A stretch of 30,086 nt of DNA from positions 1-30,086 of the forward strand of contig JAZQRF010000146.1 of NCBI GenBank assembly GCA_045629485.1, read 5' to 3'. This document shows, in pieces, positions 9,729 through 17,846 of the stretch. Each line of letters begins with the position of its first letter. Positions within the stretch are counted from its first letter, which is position 1. Below the pieces are notes generated by a model that searched no databases, had not been told where the DNA came from, and saw nothing but the letters and a program-made list of their open reading frames with translations. A program made the position numbers and the translations under genes. The DNA comes from Pseudopedobacter sp045629485. Lineage in GTDB: Bacteria > Bacteroidota > Bacteroidia > Sphingobacteriales > Sphingobacteriaceae.

Positions 9729-10649
9729 ATGAAAAAGATTTTTATTGCCTGTATACTTTTATGTTATGCGTTGTTGAGTTCAGCTCAGCAGCAAGCTATG
9801 TATACGCAATATATGTTTAATACACTCGCGATTAATCCGGCATATCCCGGACTGGATGAATCTTTTGTGGTTACTGCTCTTTCAAGACATCAGTGGGTGG
9901 GCTTCAAAGGCGCTCCAAATACACAAACTATTTCTTTTCATACGCCAATTAAAGAGTCAGAAACCTTTATTGGTGGTTTGTTAATAAACGATCAGGTTGG
10001 AGAAGTGATTAAAGAAACCGGCGGTTACCTTTCTCTTGCACAAAGAGTACAGATAGGAAGTGAATCTTATTTATGTGTTGGTTTTAACGGAGGAATGAGC
10101 AGTTTCAGGGCAAATTTTTCTGATAACTATACTTATAGTCCTGAATCTGTGAATGACCCAAACTTCCAGAATGTTAGTAATATGAGAGGTAATTTCGGAG
10201 TAGGCGTGATGCTCTTCTCTGATAAATATTATGTAGGTGTATCCTCTCCTCATTTTTATAACCGAGACATAGCAGATTTGGGGAAAGAAAGCGTTGCAGG
10301 GCGATATGCTCCGCATTACCTGCTTCAGGCAGGATATTTAATTGATCTCAACGAAAGTCTGAAATTAAAACCGAACATGCTTGTAAAATATGTGAATGGA
10401 TCGCCTGTTCAGTTTGATATCAATACTAATTTATTGATCAACGAAATGTTGTGGATTGGAGCTTCTTACCGAACAAGGGATTCATTCGATGCCATGGCAT
10501 CATTATTTATTACACCAGATTTCCAGGTAGGTTATTCTTATGATTTTACAAATACACAATTAGCAAGTGTGCAAAAAGGATCTCATGAAATTATGCTAAA
10601 GTTTAGGATGCCGGTTAGAGGACGAGACCACACGGCCTGTTATTTTTAA
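9729..10649 (+). CDS. PorP/SprF family T9SS-associated outer membrane protein
   Basis: 306 residues with a clear signal peptide (hydrophobic to LLSSAQ at about residue 20). The mature N-terminus has the PorP/SprF family signature: YTQYMFNTLAINPAYPG, then SRHQWVGFKGAPNTQTISFH. The rest alternates short beta strands typical of an outer-membrane barrel. PorP/SprF proteins of this length bind or help deliver type B (CHU_C) T9SS cargo at the cell surface and are commonly encoded directly after the cargo gene. That is the arrangement here: 212 nt after the stop of the giant protein, same strand. That this copy serves that specific adhesin is inferred from adjacency. It converges with the next gene, whose stop is only 10 nt away. 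Confidence 0.92.
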   Translation: MKKIFIACILLCYALLSSAQQQAMYTQYMFNTLAINPAYPGLDESFVVTALSRHQWVGFKGAPNTQTISFHTPIKESETFIGGLLINDQVGEVIKETGGYLSLAQRVQIGSESYLCVGFNGGMSSFRANFSDNYTYSPESVNDPNFQNVSNMRGNFGVGVMLFSDKYYVGVSSPHFYNRDIADLGKESVAGRYAPHYLLQAGYLIDLNESLKLKPNMLVKYVNGSPVQFDINTNLLINEMLWIGASYRTRDSFDAMASLFITPDFQVGYSYDFTNTQLASVQKGSHEIMLKFRMPVRGRDHTACYF

Positions 10650-10658
10650 TAAAGAATA

Positions 10659-12059
10659 TCAATTTGTAAAAAGCTCAGGAACATCTTTCTGAAATTGTAA
10701 AGCGATTTCCTGATGTGCCATGACTGTAGGATGCACACCATCAGCCATACCATAGTTAGGTTTCCACACGGCAGAAGATTTATTTACAGAAACCAAATCA
10801 TTTAAATCAACAAACTTGCAGCCTAAAGAGTTTCTAATAAGATTATTGGCGGTTGATATCACAGGTTCGTAACCCAGGCGTGGTGATCCGGTAACCAATA
10901 TGGGAACAGCCTTTTTATTGTTAATAGTTTTAATCAAATCAAGCATATTTTTATGCCATTCTGCAGAAGAATTTTCATTGGCAATACAGTCTATAACTAC
11001 ATATTTTGGCGAAAAAGGTTCAAAATCCATTTTTAGCCTGCTGATCAGATTGCTGGTTTTGGCCCCTCCCATGCCTGCAATTACAGCATTTCCATTTAAC
11101 AAGGTCTTAATAATCGAGGCATAGCGGGCATCAAATCCTTCAGGAGTACCGGCCAGCGAATTCCCTTCTATAAAAGAGTGCCCAAGAAACAAAACCTTTG
11201 GACACAGGTGATCGAGGCTCCTGTAAACAAACTGTTGTACTTTTATGATATTTGTCTTCTCACATCTAATAAAACCATATCCCCACTGGCAACCATTAGA
11301 TTGATTTTTCGATTTCCCGTGGCAGCTTATTACCGCACCGGTTTGCAAATTTTCTACCTTCAAAAGGTTAAGGTTTGCATCTTTAGTGATAGTGAAACGG
11401 AGATTGAATTTTCTCCAGTAATTCTCGTTTACATCACCAAAAAATGTCTTTAGTGGTATATGAGCAGTAGTAGTGAGTTCGCTATTATCTATTGAAGAAG
11501 AAGAAGAGGTGCCGCTGGTTAATTTGTATAGCTCAAGAGAAACTTCATCGTTTATTACTTTAAATCCAAAAACAGTACCTGCAATGCTCATTAAAGATTT
11601 GCCTGTAAAAATAGTAACGTCCTCCATTATCGCTGTAAAAGGGATAGCTTTTTCTTTTATTTCTGCTAAGCTGATTTCTTTCTGGGTATGGAGATTTTTA
11701 TAGCTTACTGAAGGATTAAATACTATATCAATAATAACTTCTGATCTGTCTAATGTAGAGGGATATTTCATCCTAAATATATCCGATGCAGCTAATAGCA
11801 CACCTTCGGGAGTTATAGTTTCTCCTCCCCCGGCTTGTAGCTCATCAGGCAAAACTGATAAAGAGCTAAGATTTTTTAAGTCGCTTTTGAATATAGTATG
11901 GTCAAAATCCTTTTCTGGAAAAGCCAAAATAGTCTCTTCAATGCCTTTGCCAGGCTCCACATGACCTTCACCTTCTATACGATCTTTTTTACAACTAACA
12001 ATTAGGAAAAATACTGCCAATAATAAAAAGTTTTTGGCAAACTTTAGGTCTAAATCCAT
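10659..12059 (-). CDS. Lipoprotein with C-terminal SGNH/GDSL-like hydrolase domain
   Basis: 466 residues. The N-terminus is a lipoprotein signal (hydrophobic stretch ending FLIVSC, acylated Cys23). Residues 30-285 form a beta-rich region I do not recognise, with a serine run near 185-189. Residues 288-460 look like an SGNH hydrolase: block I VLFLGHSF (Ser295 as nucleophile, with the usual GDS replaced by GHS), block II GMGG (329-332), a degenerate block III around IANEN (359-363), and block V ADGVHP (Asp440, His443). Family knowledge makes an esterase or deacetylase on cell-surface or environmental carbohydrates plausible; the substrate is unknown. The gene may be read with the 74-residue gene upstream on the same strand (91-nt gap). 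The start is chosen because the signal peptide follows directly. Confidence 0.75.
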   Translation of the reverse strand: MDLDLKFAKNFLLLAVFFLIVSCKKDRIEGEGHVEPGKGIEETILAFPEKDFDHTIFKSDLKNLSSLSVLPDELQAGGGETITPEGVLLAASDIFRMKYPSTLDRSEVIIDIVFNPSVSYKNLHTQKEISLAEIKEKAIPFTAIMEDVTIFTGKSLMSIAGTVFGFKVINDEVSLELYKLTSGTSSSSSIDNSELTTTAHIPLKTFFGDVNENYWRKFNLRFTITKDANLNLLKVENLQTGAVISCHGKSKNQSNGCQWGYGFIRCEKTNIIKVQQFVYRSLDHLCPKVLFLGHSFIEGNSLAGTPEGFDARYASIIKTLLNGNAVIAGMGGAKTSNLISRLKMDFEPFSPKYVVIDCIANENSSAEWHKNMLDLIKTINNKKAVPILVTGSPRLGYEPVISTANNLIRNSLGCKFVDLNDLVSVNKSSAVWKPNYGMADGVHPTVMAHQEIALQFQKDVPELFTN

Positions 12060-12150
12060 TTATTATATAATGAGAAAATCACATATAAAAATATAGATTT
12101 ATTTTATATTAAAGATAATCGATTAATTATGGAATTAAGTAGAAGTGATT

Positions 12151-12375
12151 TTATCGCTTATTTAATTCTTCGGCAATACTGTAAATAGTGTTACTATCTA
12201 GCGGCCTTCCGAATGTTTGAATCCATTCATCACCCCTTTTTTGCATGTTTACCTGATGAATTCCATCTGGCATGGTGATTTGGTATTCATCATTTGCTGG
12301 AGACCAAGTAACTGAAGCTGTTTTACCAGCCGGGTCCCCCATGATATTAATTGTTATTTCAAAAGAATTTTCCAT
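12151..12375 (-). CDS. Small protein of unknown function (74 aa)
   Basis: A 74-residue reading frame with no signal peptide or membrane segment; it is probably cytosolic. I do not recognise the family. It starts MENSFEITINI and contains the short motifs SPANDEYQITMPDG and GDEWIQTFGRPLD, suggesting a small beta-rich fold ending in a helix (SIAEELNKR). The composition looks like genuine protein and the frame runs the same way as both neighbours. The ATG lies 5 nt after a 20-bp hairpin that fills the gap to the receptor gene upstream (53 nt from stop to start), so it may be co-transcribed with the receptor, or the hairpin may limit its expression. Confidence 0.65.
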   Translation of the reverse strand: MENSFEITINIMGDPAGKTASVTWSPANDEYQITMPDGIHQVNMQKRGDEWIQTFGRPLDSNTIYSIAEELNKR

Positions 12376-12380
12376 AATTG

Positions 12381-12427
12381 TTGTTTAACCAAACAGGGCA
12401 ATTTTAGTGCCTTGTTTGGTTAAACAA
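12381..12427 (-). terminator. 20-bp hairpin between the TonB receptor stop and the 74-aa gene
   Basis: Arms 12381-12400 and 12408-12427 are complementary over 20 positions with one G-U wobble and a 7-nt loop. The stem touches the receptor stop codon (12428-12430) and ends 5 nt before the small gene's ATG. On the minus strand no U tract follows, so it is not a canonical intrinsic terminator. It could instead protect the receptor mRNA 3' end, or reduce readthrough or translation of the small gene. Confidence 0.6.
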
Positions 12428-14968
12428 TTAAAAAGCGCTCATATCTTCATCACCACCAGAAGGTTCGGGTCTTTTTTGGTTTTTCTTTTGCTGGCTGATA
12501 TCAGACCTGCCGAATCTATAGCTAAAGCTTAAATTATACATCTGACCTTGTCTTCTTCTCTCAAATTCCTGGATAAATTGACCATTATCGGTTATCATAC
12601 CAAATCTCCTACTGTTTAAGATATCCTGCATGTTAAATCCTATAGTTGCCTTTTTATCCAGTAAAAAATAACGAAGACCAGCATCAAGGCCTAACATATC
12701 TTTGGTTCTTCCCTGCGACATGGTCCTTGGAGCCATATAAAACATATTTGCCTGGGCAGATAAATTTTTGGTGATGGAAAGGCTGGAGGTCAAGTTTCCG
12801 TTCCAGTTAAACCCGTCGTTATCATTTATTCCCAGGCTCTCATCTCCTTTGAAATAAGTTTGAAAAAAGTTTAAATTCCCGGTTACGTTCCATGCTTTTG
12901 TAATATCTGCCCGGCTAATGAGTTCTAATCCGGCGGATCTGTTTCTGGCAATATTATAAAATCTGGATATGGTTCCACCATTTTGATCCGGATTTTGTTC
13001 TCTGATACTTTGAACTACATCATTAACCTGTCTAAAATATACAGAAGAAGTGAATGTTACTGCTCTCCAGAATTTTGCGTAGCTCAATTCAAATGAATGG
13101 ATGTCCTCAGGTTTTAGGTTAGGATTTCCTATACGTATATTATATCTGTCTGCAACATCTGGGAAAGGATTAATTTGCCATCCCCGAGGTCTGTTTACCC
13201 TTCTAGAATAGCTCAATTGTAATTGATTTTGGTTGCTGAATTTCTGAGTAAGGAATATACTTGGGTATATTCTGAAATAATCTAGTTTTCCGGGAGTAAC
13301 TCTTGCCTCCCCGTTAATGTCTCTGCCAGAAAACGTAGTGTTTAAATAGGCTTGTTCGGCTCTTAATCCAACCTGTGCGCCAAAATTATCTGTAAACTGT
13401 TTCTGGTAATTGGTATATGCCGCATGTACTATGTCTTCCATTTCAAAAAGACTGGTTAGACCATAATCTCTATCGTAATCTAATGAATTGAAAAGAAGGG
13501 TATCAGAGATCTGGTTCTCATCATTATATCTTAGGGTTGTTCTATAGCCGGCTTCTATCTTGCTGGTCTTATTTAAGGGTTTGATATAATCCAGCTGCAA
13601 ATTAATGTTATTGCCTTTCTGGGAAACATCATTAATTCTGTCTATTCCTATACGATTAGAGGTATTACCCTGATTATCGAAAAAACGCTGAACGATGTTG
13701 CCATATTCGTCTTCTTCCCGATTTCCGTAGGCTATATTGGCGCTGAGCTCTTCGCCTTCATTTTTAAATTTATGATAGAAATCAAGGTTTAAATCGTAGC
13801 CATAGCTTTTTTCTATTTCTGTATTAAAGCCAGGCCCCCGGTCGGTTAAATTTCTATTAGCATCAAAGAATAATTGGTTTAAATCTTCTCTGGAATCTTC
13901 ATCTCCGGTATTTAAATTTCCGGATAATGCTAAGCTGGTTTGATCAGTAAAATAATATTCGGCACCTAATTTTAGTGTATGGTTAATGTCTTTACGAAGA
14001 GAATTCTGATTGGCATCGGTAAAATCAACCCCATTGTTACTGTTTAAGAACGAGGTGTTGTTTAAACCAAATCCCTTTCTGTCTCCTCTTCTAAAACTGT
14101 AGTTACCAGAAAGATTCCATTTTTCATTTCTGTGGTTTAGCCCTCCATTAAAATTATAGCTGTTTAAGCGGCCTGCAGAAACAGCCACGTTTCCGTTGGT
14201 GCCATAACGCTGGTTTTTCTTAAGAACGATATTAATAATTCCCGATTGCCCTTCAGGGTCGTATTTAGAAGAAGGATTGGTAATTAATTCTACTTTTTCA
14301 ATGGCATTAGCAGGTAAAGATTGCAGTATAGAATTCACATCTCCGCCACCAAAAGTAGAAGGTTTGCCGTCTATTAAAATTCTTACGCTGCTGGTTCCAC
14401 GGAGGCTTACATTTCCATCGAGGTCTACCTGTACAGAAGGGACGGTGGCTAAAAGATCCGAAGCGGTTCCGCCTTGTGTTGCTAAACTTTCATCAGCATT
14501 AAAAACTTTGCGGTCTATACCTAATTGGATAACGTCTTTCTTAGCACTAACAACTACTTCTTTTAAAACAGCAGCACCCCCTTTTTTGAGTTGCAATGTT
14601 CCTAAGTTTAGTTCTTTCTGTTGATTGTTTAGCGTAATTGTTCTGGTTAAAGGAGTGTACCCTACAAAACTTATTACTATTTTATAACTACCTGAAGCTA
14701 TATTGTTAAAGGTGAAATTTCCGTTGAGGTCGGTTTGAGCAGCTTTAATTTGTTTATTCGTAACCGCATTTTGTAAACTTACTGTTGCAAAATCTAAAGC
14801 AACATTCGTTTTTTCATCTATTACCTTTCCTTTTATTTTTAAAGTTGCAGAATTTTGACTTTGTGTAGAGCTCAAACCGGGTTGCATGTTGTTACTTTGC
14901 GCAAATGACCGGCTAATAATAAAGAAAGCGGCTAATAATAGGAGAGATGTTGGTCTGCGGATATTCAT
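12428..14968 (-). CDS. TonB-dependent receptor, outer membrane beta-barrel family
   Basis: 846 residues. The signal peptide ends near residue 24 (FFIISRSFAQ). Residues about 40-130 are a carboxypeptidase-like regulatory (CNA-B-like) domain, with IKGKVIDEKTNVALDFATVS and GNFTFNNIASGSYKIVISFVG strands. Residues about 140-255 are the plug, with ATVPSVQVDLDGNVSLRG, ILIDGKPS and NPSSKYDPEGQSGIINI motifs. The rest is a long outer-membrane beta-barrel of the OMP_b-brl_3 type (SYSRRVNRPRGWQINPFPD, LSFSYRFGRS). It probably takes up an unidentified substrate with energy from TonB-ExbBD. No SusD-like partner, sigma/anti-sigma pair or degradative enzyme adjoins it, so it is an orphan receptor. The C-terminus has a basic then acidic tail (QKKNQKRPEP...GGDEDMSAF) beyond the last strand. 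Confidence 0.9.
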   Translation of the reverse strand: MNIRRPTSLLLLAAFFIISRSFAQSNNMQPGLSSTQSQNSATLKIKGKVIDEKTNVALDFATVSLQNAVTNKQIKAAQTDLNGNFTFNNIASGSYKIVISFVGYTPLTRTITLNNQQKELNLGTLQLKKGGAAVLKEVVVSAKKDVIQLGIDRKVFNADESLATQGGTASDLLATVPSVQVDLDGNVSLRGTSSVRILIDGKPSTFGGGDVNSILQSLPANAIEKVELITNPSSKYDPEGQSGIINIVLKKNQRYGTNGNVAVSAGRLNSYNFNGGLNHRNEKWNLSGNYSFRRGDRKGFGLNNTSFLNSNNGVDFTDANQNSLRKDINHTLKLGAEYYFTDQTSLALSGNLNTGDEDSREDLNQLFFDANRNLTDRGPGFNTEIEKSYGYDLNLDFYHKFKNEGEELSANIAYGNREEDEYGNIVQRFFDNQGNTSNRIGIDRINDVSQKGNNINLQLDYIKPLNKTSKIEAGYRTTLRYNDENQISDTLLFNSLDYDRDYGLTSLFEMEDIVHAAYTNYQKQFTDNFGAQVGLRAEQAYLNTTFSGRDINGEARVTPGKLDYFRIYPSIFLTQKFSNQNQLQLSYSRRVNRPRGWQINPFPDVADRYNIRIGNPNLKPEDIHSFELSYAKFWRAVTFTSSVYFRQVNDVVQSIREQNPDQNGGTISRFYNIARNRSAGLELISRADITKAWNVTGNLNFFQTYFKGDESLGINDNDGFNWNGNLTSSLSITKNLSAQANMFYMAPRTMSQGRTKDMLGLDAGLRYFLLDKKATIGFNMQDILNSRRFGMITDNGQFIQEFERRRQGQMYNLSFSYRFGRSDISQQKKNQKRPEPSGGDEDMSAF

Positions 14969-15053
14969 TAAGCTGAGTTGTAAATTAATAAGCTAAGACT
15001 CTAAAATAGGTTTAGGGTTTAATGGCATTCGGAAAGTAACTAGTTTATTACAA

Positions 15054-15659
15054 ATGGAAGAATACAGATATAATACGCAGAAGCTTGGAACACTTAATTA
15101 TAAGGATTATAGAAGAGTGATTGATGAATTATTAGCTCAAAATAAAACATCGGGAGAGGATCATTCTCCGTTTATGGTAAGCTACACCCGTAAGAATGTA
15201 GAGCGTATGCAGGCGCTGGAAGAAAATGTAGAAATATTCAATACATTAAAAGACCAAGTGCATCAGTTGAAATCTAACTACATTTTTTTGGTCCTTACCG
15301 AAGCCTGGTGCGGCGATGCTGCCCAGATTATACCTGTTTTAGATAAAATTGCTGATGCTTCGGAAGGTAAAATCGAGCTTCAATTAATTTGGCGAGACGA
15401 GAATCCTGAAATTATGCAAAAGCATTTAACGCAAGGGGGCAAATCTATACCAAAACTTATTCTCATTGATAAAGAGAATTTACAGGCGATAAGTGATTGG
15501 GGTCCACGCCCAGAGGTATTACAGGAATTAGCTAATGAATGGAAAAACGAAGCAGACTATACTTTAAAAAGTTGGGCAGAAAAACTGCATATTTGGTATG
15601 CAGAGAATAAAACCTCAGAAATTCAAGAAGAAATAAGCGAACTTTTGAGAGGATTGTAA
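15054..15659 (+). CDS. Thioredoxin-fold family protein with a single cysteine
   Basis: 201 residues, cytosolic (no signal peptide). The thioredoxin-like core runs from about 60 to 160: a strand IFLVLTEAWCGDAAQ with the active-site position at Cys86, and the cis-proline loop GGKSIPKLILID. The second cysteine of the usual CxxC is Ala89, and Cys86 is the only cysteine in the protein. This matches the Thioredoxin_9-like group rather than classical TrxA. It is longer than TrxA (about 105 residues) because of an N-terminal helical extension and a C-terminal helix (LKSWAEKLHIWYAENK...EEISELLRGL). With no resolving cysteine it could work only by a monothiol mechanism or with a partner thiol. It is divergent from the TonB receptor gene (85 nt) and converges on clpS. 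Confidence 0.85.
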   Translation: MEEYRYNTQKLGTLNYKDYRRVIDELLAQNKTSGEDHSPFMVSYTRKNVERMQALEENVEIFNTLKDQVHQLKSNYIFLVLTEAWCGDAAQIIPVLDKIADASEGKIELQLIWRDENPEIMQKHLTQGGKSIPKLILIDKENLQAISDWGPRPEVLQELANEWKNEADYTLKSWAEKLHIWYAENKTSEIQEEISELLRGL

Positions 15660-15669
15660 TGGAGAAGAT

Positions 15670-15696
15670 AAGGCTGGTATACCAGCTTTATTTTTT
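15670..15696 (+). terminator. Intrinsic terminator after the thioredoxin-like gene
   Basis: A perfect 14-nt palindrome GCTGGTATACCAGC (15673-15686), extended by three more pairs, is followed by ATTTTTT. It starts 11 nt after the stop at 15659 and ends at the clpS stop, so it separates the two convergent genes. The U tract is on the + strand, so it mainly serves the thioredoxin-like gene; the stem itself could also act on the opposite strand. Confidence 0.8.
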
Positions 15697-15991
15697 AATC
15701 AACAGAAACTGTTAAACCTTCCTGTTTTAAAATTTTGCGGTAAACTTCCATCTCAGTCCATGATCCCTCTAGAATGGCGCATTTTCCTTCATTATGGACT
15801 GTCCATGCTACTTGTTCTGCCTGTTTCTCTGTATAATCAAGGTATTTAACCAAACAATAAATCACATGTTCAAATGTATTGGTATCATCATTCCAAAGAA
15901 TAAGCCGATGTACAGTTTTTAAAGATCTAAGTATCTCGTCTAATGTAAATGTTTCTTCTTTAGTTTCTGTTTCGGCCATTTTAATTGTCAT
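15695..15991 (-). CDS. clpS: ATP-dependent Clp protease adaptor ClpS
   Basis: 98 residues, the usual ClpS size. The conserved core starts at about residue 28: HRLILWNDDTNTFEHV carries the NDD motif that binds N-degron amino groups. Further on, VAWTVHNEGKCAILEG has the conserved His of the binding pocket and the turn before the last strand. ClpS binds the ClpA/ClpC N-domain and delivers N-end-rule substrates to ClpP. The first Met is at 15991 and a second (MAETETKEE) at 15979. A promoter -7 element ends only 4 nt before the first ATG, so either a leaderless mRNA starts at the first Met or a very short leader precedes the second. The acidic N-terminal tail before the core is normal for ClpS. 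Confidence 0.93.
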   Translation of the reverse strand: MTIKMAETETKEETFTLDEILRSLKTVHRLILWNDDTNTFEHVIYCLVKYLDYTEKQAEQVAWTVHNEGKCAILEGSWTEMEVYRKILKQEGLTVSVD

Positions 15992-15995
15992 GCTG

Positions 15996-16027
15996 CAAAT
16001 TTAAGTATTAGGTTCATAAACAGGCAA
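15996..16027 (-). promoter_or_regulatory. clpS promoter (Bacteroidota TTG-N21-TAnnTTTG)
   Basis: Read on the minus strand, TTG (16027-16025) is followed by 21 bp and TAAATTTG (16003-15996), a full match to the Bacteroidota -7 consensus. Four bases (CAGC) separate it from the ATG at 15991. The expected transcription start is therefore at or next to the start codon. Confidence 0.65.
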
Positions 16028-16045
16028 TAAAATTGTATAAAAGCA

Positions 16046-16074
16046 TTGGTAAATTTAATTTTAATATAACTTTA
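16046..16074 (+). promoter_or_regulatory. Probable promoter of the beta-helix gene
   Basis: TTG (16046-16048), an 18-bp spacer, then TAACTTTA (16067-16074), which matches TAnnTTTG except the last base. Transcription would start near 16080, downstream of the ATG at 16033 but upstream of the ATG at 16099. This supports 16099 as the start of the next gene. Confidence 0.45.
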
Positions 16075-16098
16075 CGCTATAAACCTAATAATCAAAAA

Positions 16099-17748
16099 AT
16101 GTATAGAATTATATTAGTATATCTTTTTCTTTTTAAAGTTGGACTTGCTCATGCTCAAAAGGAAATAAATCCGGAAGAGGTGCTAGTAACTCATGAAAAA
16201 GGAAAAACAGAAGTTTACTTTAATGATCAGTCAGTTTTATGTGTAAACGTAAATCCAAAAGATTTAAAAAAGTATATCAGACAAAGGTATATACAATACG
16301 ATAATTTAGGAGCAAAAGGAGATGGACAGACTGATGATATCGACATCATAGCTGCTACTCATGCCTTTGCTAACGCACAAAACTTAAAGGTGAAAGCAAA
16401 TGATAAAGCTAACTATTATATATCTGGCAAGCCACGTACAGCCGTGATTATGACAGATACTGATTTTGGAACAGCTTCTTTCGTGATTGATGATAAGAAA
16501 GTGAAAAACACTAATCTTTCTGTATTTAAAATAAGTTCTAAACTACAAACTGTTAAGCTTAAAAATGTAGAAAGACTACAAAAGGATCAAACGAAAATAA
16601 ATTTTTCAGTTAATAAACCCTGTTTAATTACGGTGACTAATTCTAATGTAAAGCAATATATACGAAAAGGATTAAATCAAAATAACGGATCGCCTCAAAC
16701 GGATATATTTTTAGTAGATGAAAATGGAAACGTAGATCCTAACACGCCAATTTTATGGAATTTTGATACAATTACAGAAATAACTGCCTTGCAATTAGAT
16801 GATGAACAGTTGGTCGTTAAAGGAGGGAATTTCACTACAATTGCAAATAATGACGATAGTGATGGCTCATATTTCTCTAGAAATATTGCTGTTAGAAGGT
16901 CTAACGTTTTAATTGAAGGGATTAAGCATTTTATTAAAGGAGAGGGAACCCAAGGAGCACCGTATGGTGGTTTTATTAATGTTGGAAGTTGCGCAAATGT
17001 AGTGGTAAAAGATGCTGTACTAACCGGGCATAAAGTTTTTACAACTATTAAATTTGGTAAGCCAGTTCCTAAAGGAACATATGATATTTTAGCCACTAAA
17101 GCACTCAATATTTCATTTATAAACTGTAGCCAAACCAATGATATTAATGATAAGAAATTTTGGGGCATTATGGCTTCTAATTTTTGCAAAAATATAGTTT
17201 ATGAGAATTGTAATTTATCAAGATTTGATGCTCATCAAGGAGTTGCAAATGCCATCATTCGTAATTCCACTTTAGGCCATGCAGGTATAAATGCTATAGG
17301 AAGTGGAAAATTAATAGTAGAAAATACCACTATTCATGGCAGAAGCTTAATTAATTTACGTTCTGATTATGGTAGTACGTGGAATGGGGAATTAATAATC
17401 AAAAATTGTGTTTTCAAACCAGAAAGTGGAGACTTTGGTAACTATCCTTTAATTAATGGTAATAATTCTGGAGATCATGATTTCGGCTATGTTTGTTTTA
17501 TGCCAACTAAAATTATCATAGAAAATCTTAAAATAGAAGATTTAAGTTTTTCGGGAAGTAAGGCAGAATTTTTAGTCTTTGCCAATTTTAATCCTAGAAT
17601 GGTTGATGATACTTTCAAAGAAAAGTTTCCATACGTTAAAACTGAGGAGATTATTTTAAAAAATGTGAAAATAGCCACCGGTAAAGAATTGAAGTTAAGC
17701 AATAATACATTTATGTTCAAGGATGTAAAAGTTACGCATTATAATTAA
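16099..17748 (+). CDS. Secreted right-handed beta-helix (pectate-lyase-superfamily-like) protein
   Basis: 549 residues from the chosen start. An in-frame ATG exists at 16033, but the Met at 16099 begins a normal signal peptide (MYRIILVYLFLFKVGLAHAQ) and lies after the likely promoter. After residue ~65 the motif YDNLGAKGDGQTDD is typical of the N-terminal cap of Pectate_lyase_3/tailspike-like beta-helices. The middle and C-terminal parts are short repeating strands with Asn/Cys ladders (INVGSCANVVVKDA, ISFINCSQTND, IVYENCNLSR, LIIKNCVFKP). Such proteins are commonly polysaccharide lyases, hydrolases or epimerases. I see no specific catalytic signature, so the substrate is unknown. Base composition is visibly more AT-rich than neighbouring genes. 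No polysaccharide-utilisation genes adjoin it. Confidence 0.8.
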   Translation: MYRIILVYLFLFKVGLAHAQKEINPEEVLVTHEKGKTEVYFNDQSVLCVNVNPKDLKKYIRQRYIQYDNLGAKGDGQTDDIDIIAATHAFANAQNLKVKANDKANYYISGKPRTAVIMTDTDFGTASFVIDDKKVKNTNLSVFKISSKLQTVKLKNVERLQKDQTKINFSVNKPCLITVTNSNVKQYIRKGLNQNNGSPQTDIFLVDENGNVDPNTPILWNFDTITEITALQLDDEQLVVKGGNFTTIANNDDSDGSYFSRNIAVRRSNVLIEGIKHFIKGEGTQGAPYGGFINVGSCANVVVKDAVLTGHKVFTTIKFGKPVPKGTYDILATKALNISFINCSQTNDINDKKFWGIMASNFCKNIVYENCNLSRFDAHQGVANAIIRNSTLGHAGINAIGSGKLIVENTTIHGRSLINLRSDYGSTWNGELIIKNCVFKPESGDFGNYPLINGNNSGDHDFGYVCFMPTKIIIENLKIEDLSFSGSKAEFLVFANFNPRMVDDTFKEKFPYVKTEEIILKNVKIATGKELKLSNNTFMFKDVKVTHYN

Positions 17749-17761
17749 TCGTAATTATAAT
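17738..17761 (+). terminator. AT-only hairpin over the stop codon of the beta-helix gene
   Basis: ATTATAATT (17738-17746) and AATTATAAT (17753-17761) form a perfect 9-bp stem with a 6-nt loop containing the rest of the TAA stop. No GC pair and no U tract, so it is only a weak terminator candidate. Confidence 0.25.
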
Positions 17762-17846
17762 ATGTAAAATATACTTTGCATTAAGCTTATTATCATAATG
17801 TTGTTTTTATAAGGAAATGGAGTTTAAAGGTTGTAAGCTTATATTT

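Noticed and set aside
14277..14624. 115-codon plus-strand frame within the TonB receptor gene
   Set aside because: It overlaps the well-conserved plug domain coding region and has no features of its own.
16033..16098. N-terminal extension of the beta-helix protein from the ATG at 16033
   Set aside because: It would bury the signal peptide 22 residues inside, and the likely promoter lies downstream of that ATG.
16695..17189. 164-codon minus-strand frame inside the beta-helix gene
   Set aside because: The plus-strand protein has a signal peptide and beta-helix pattern through this stretch. The antisense product has no recognisable motif and no promoter.
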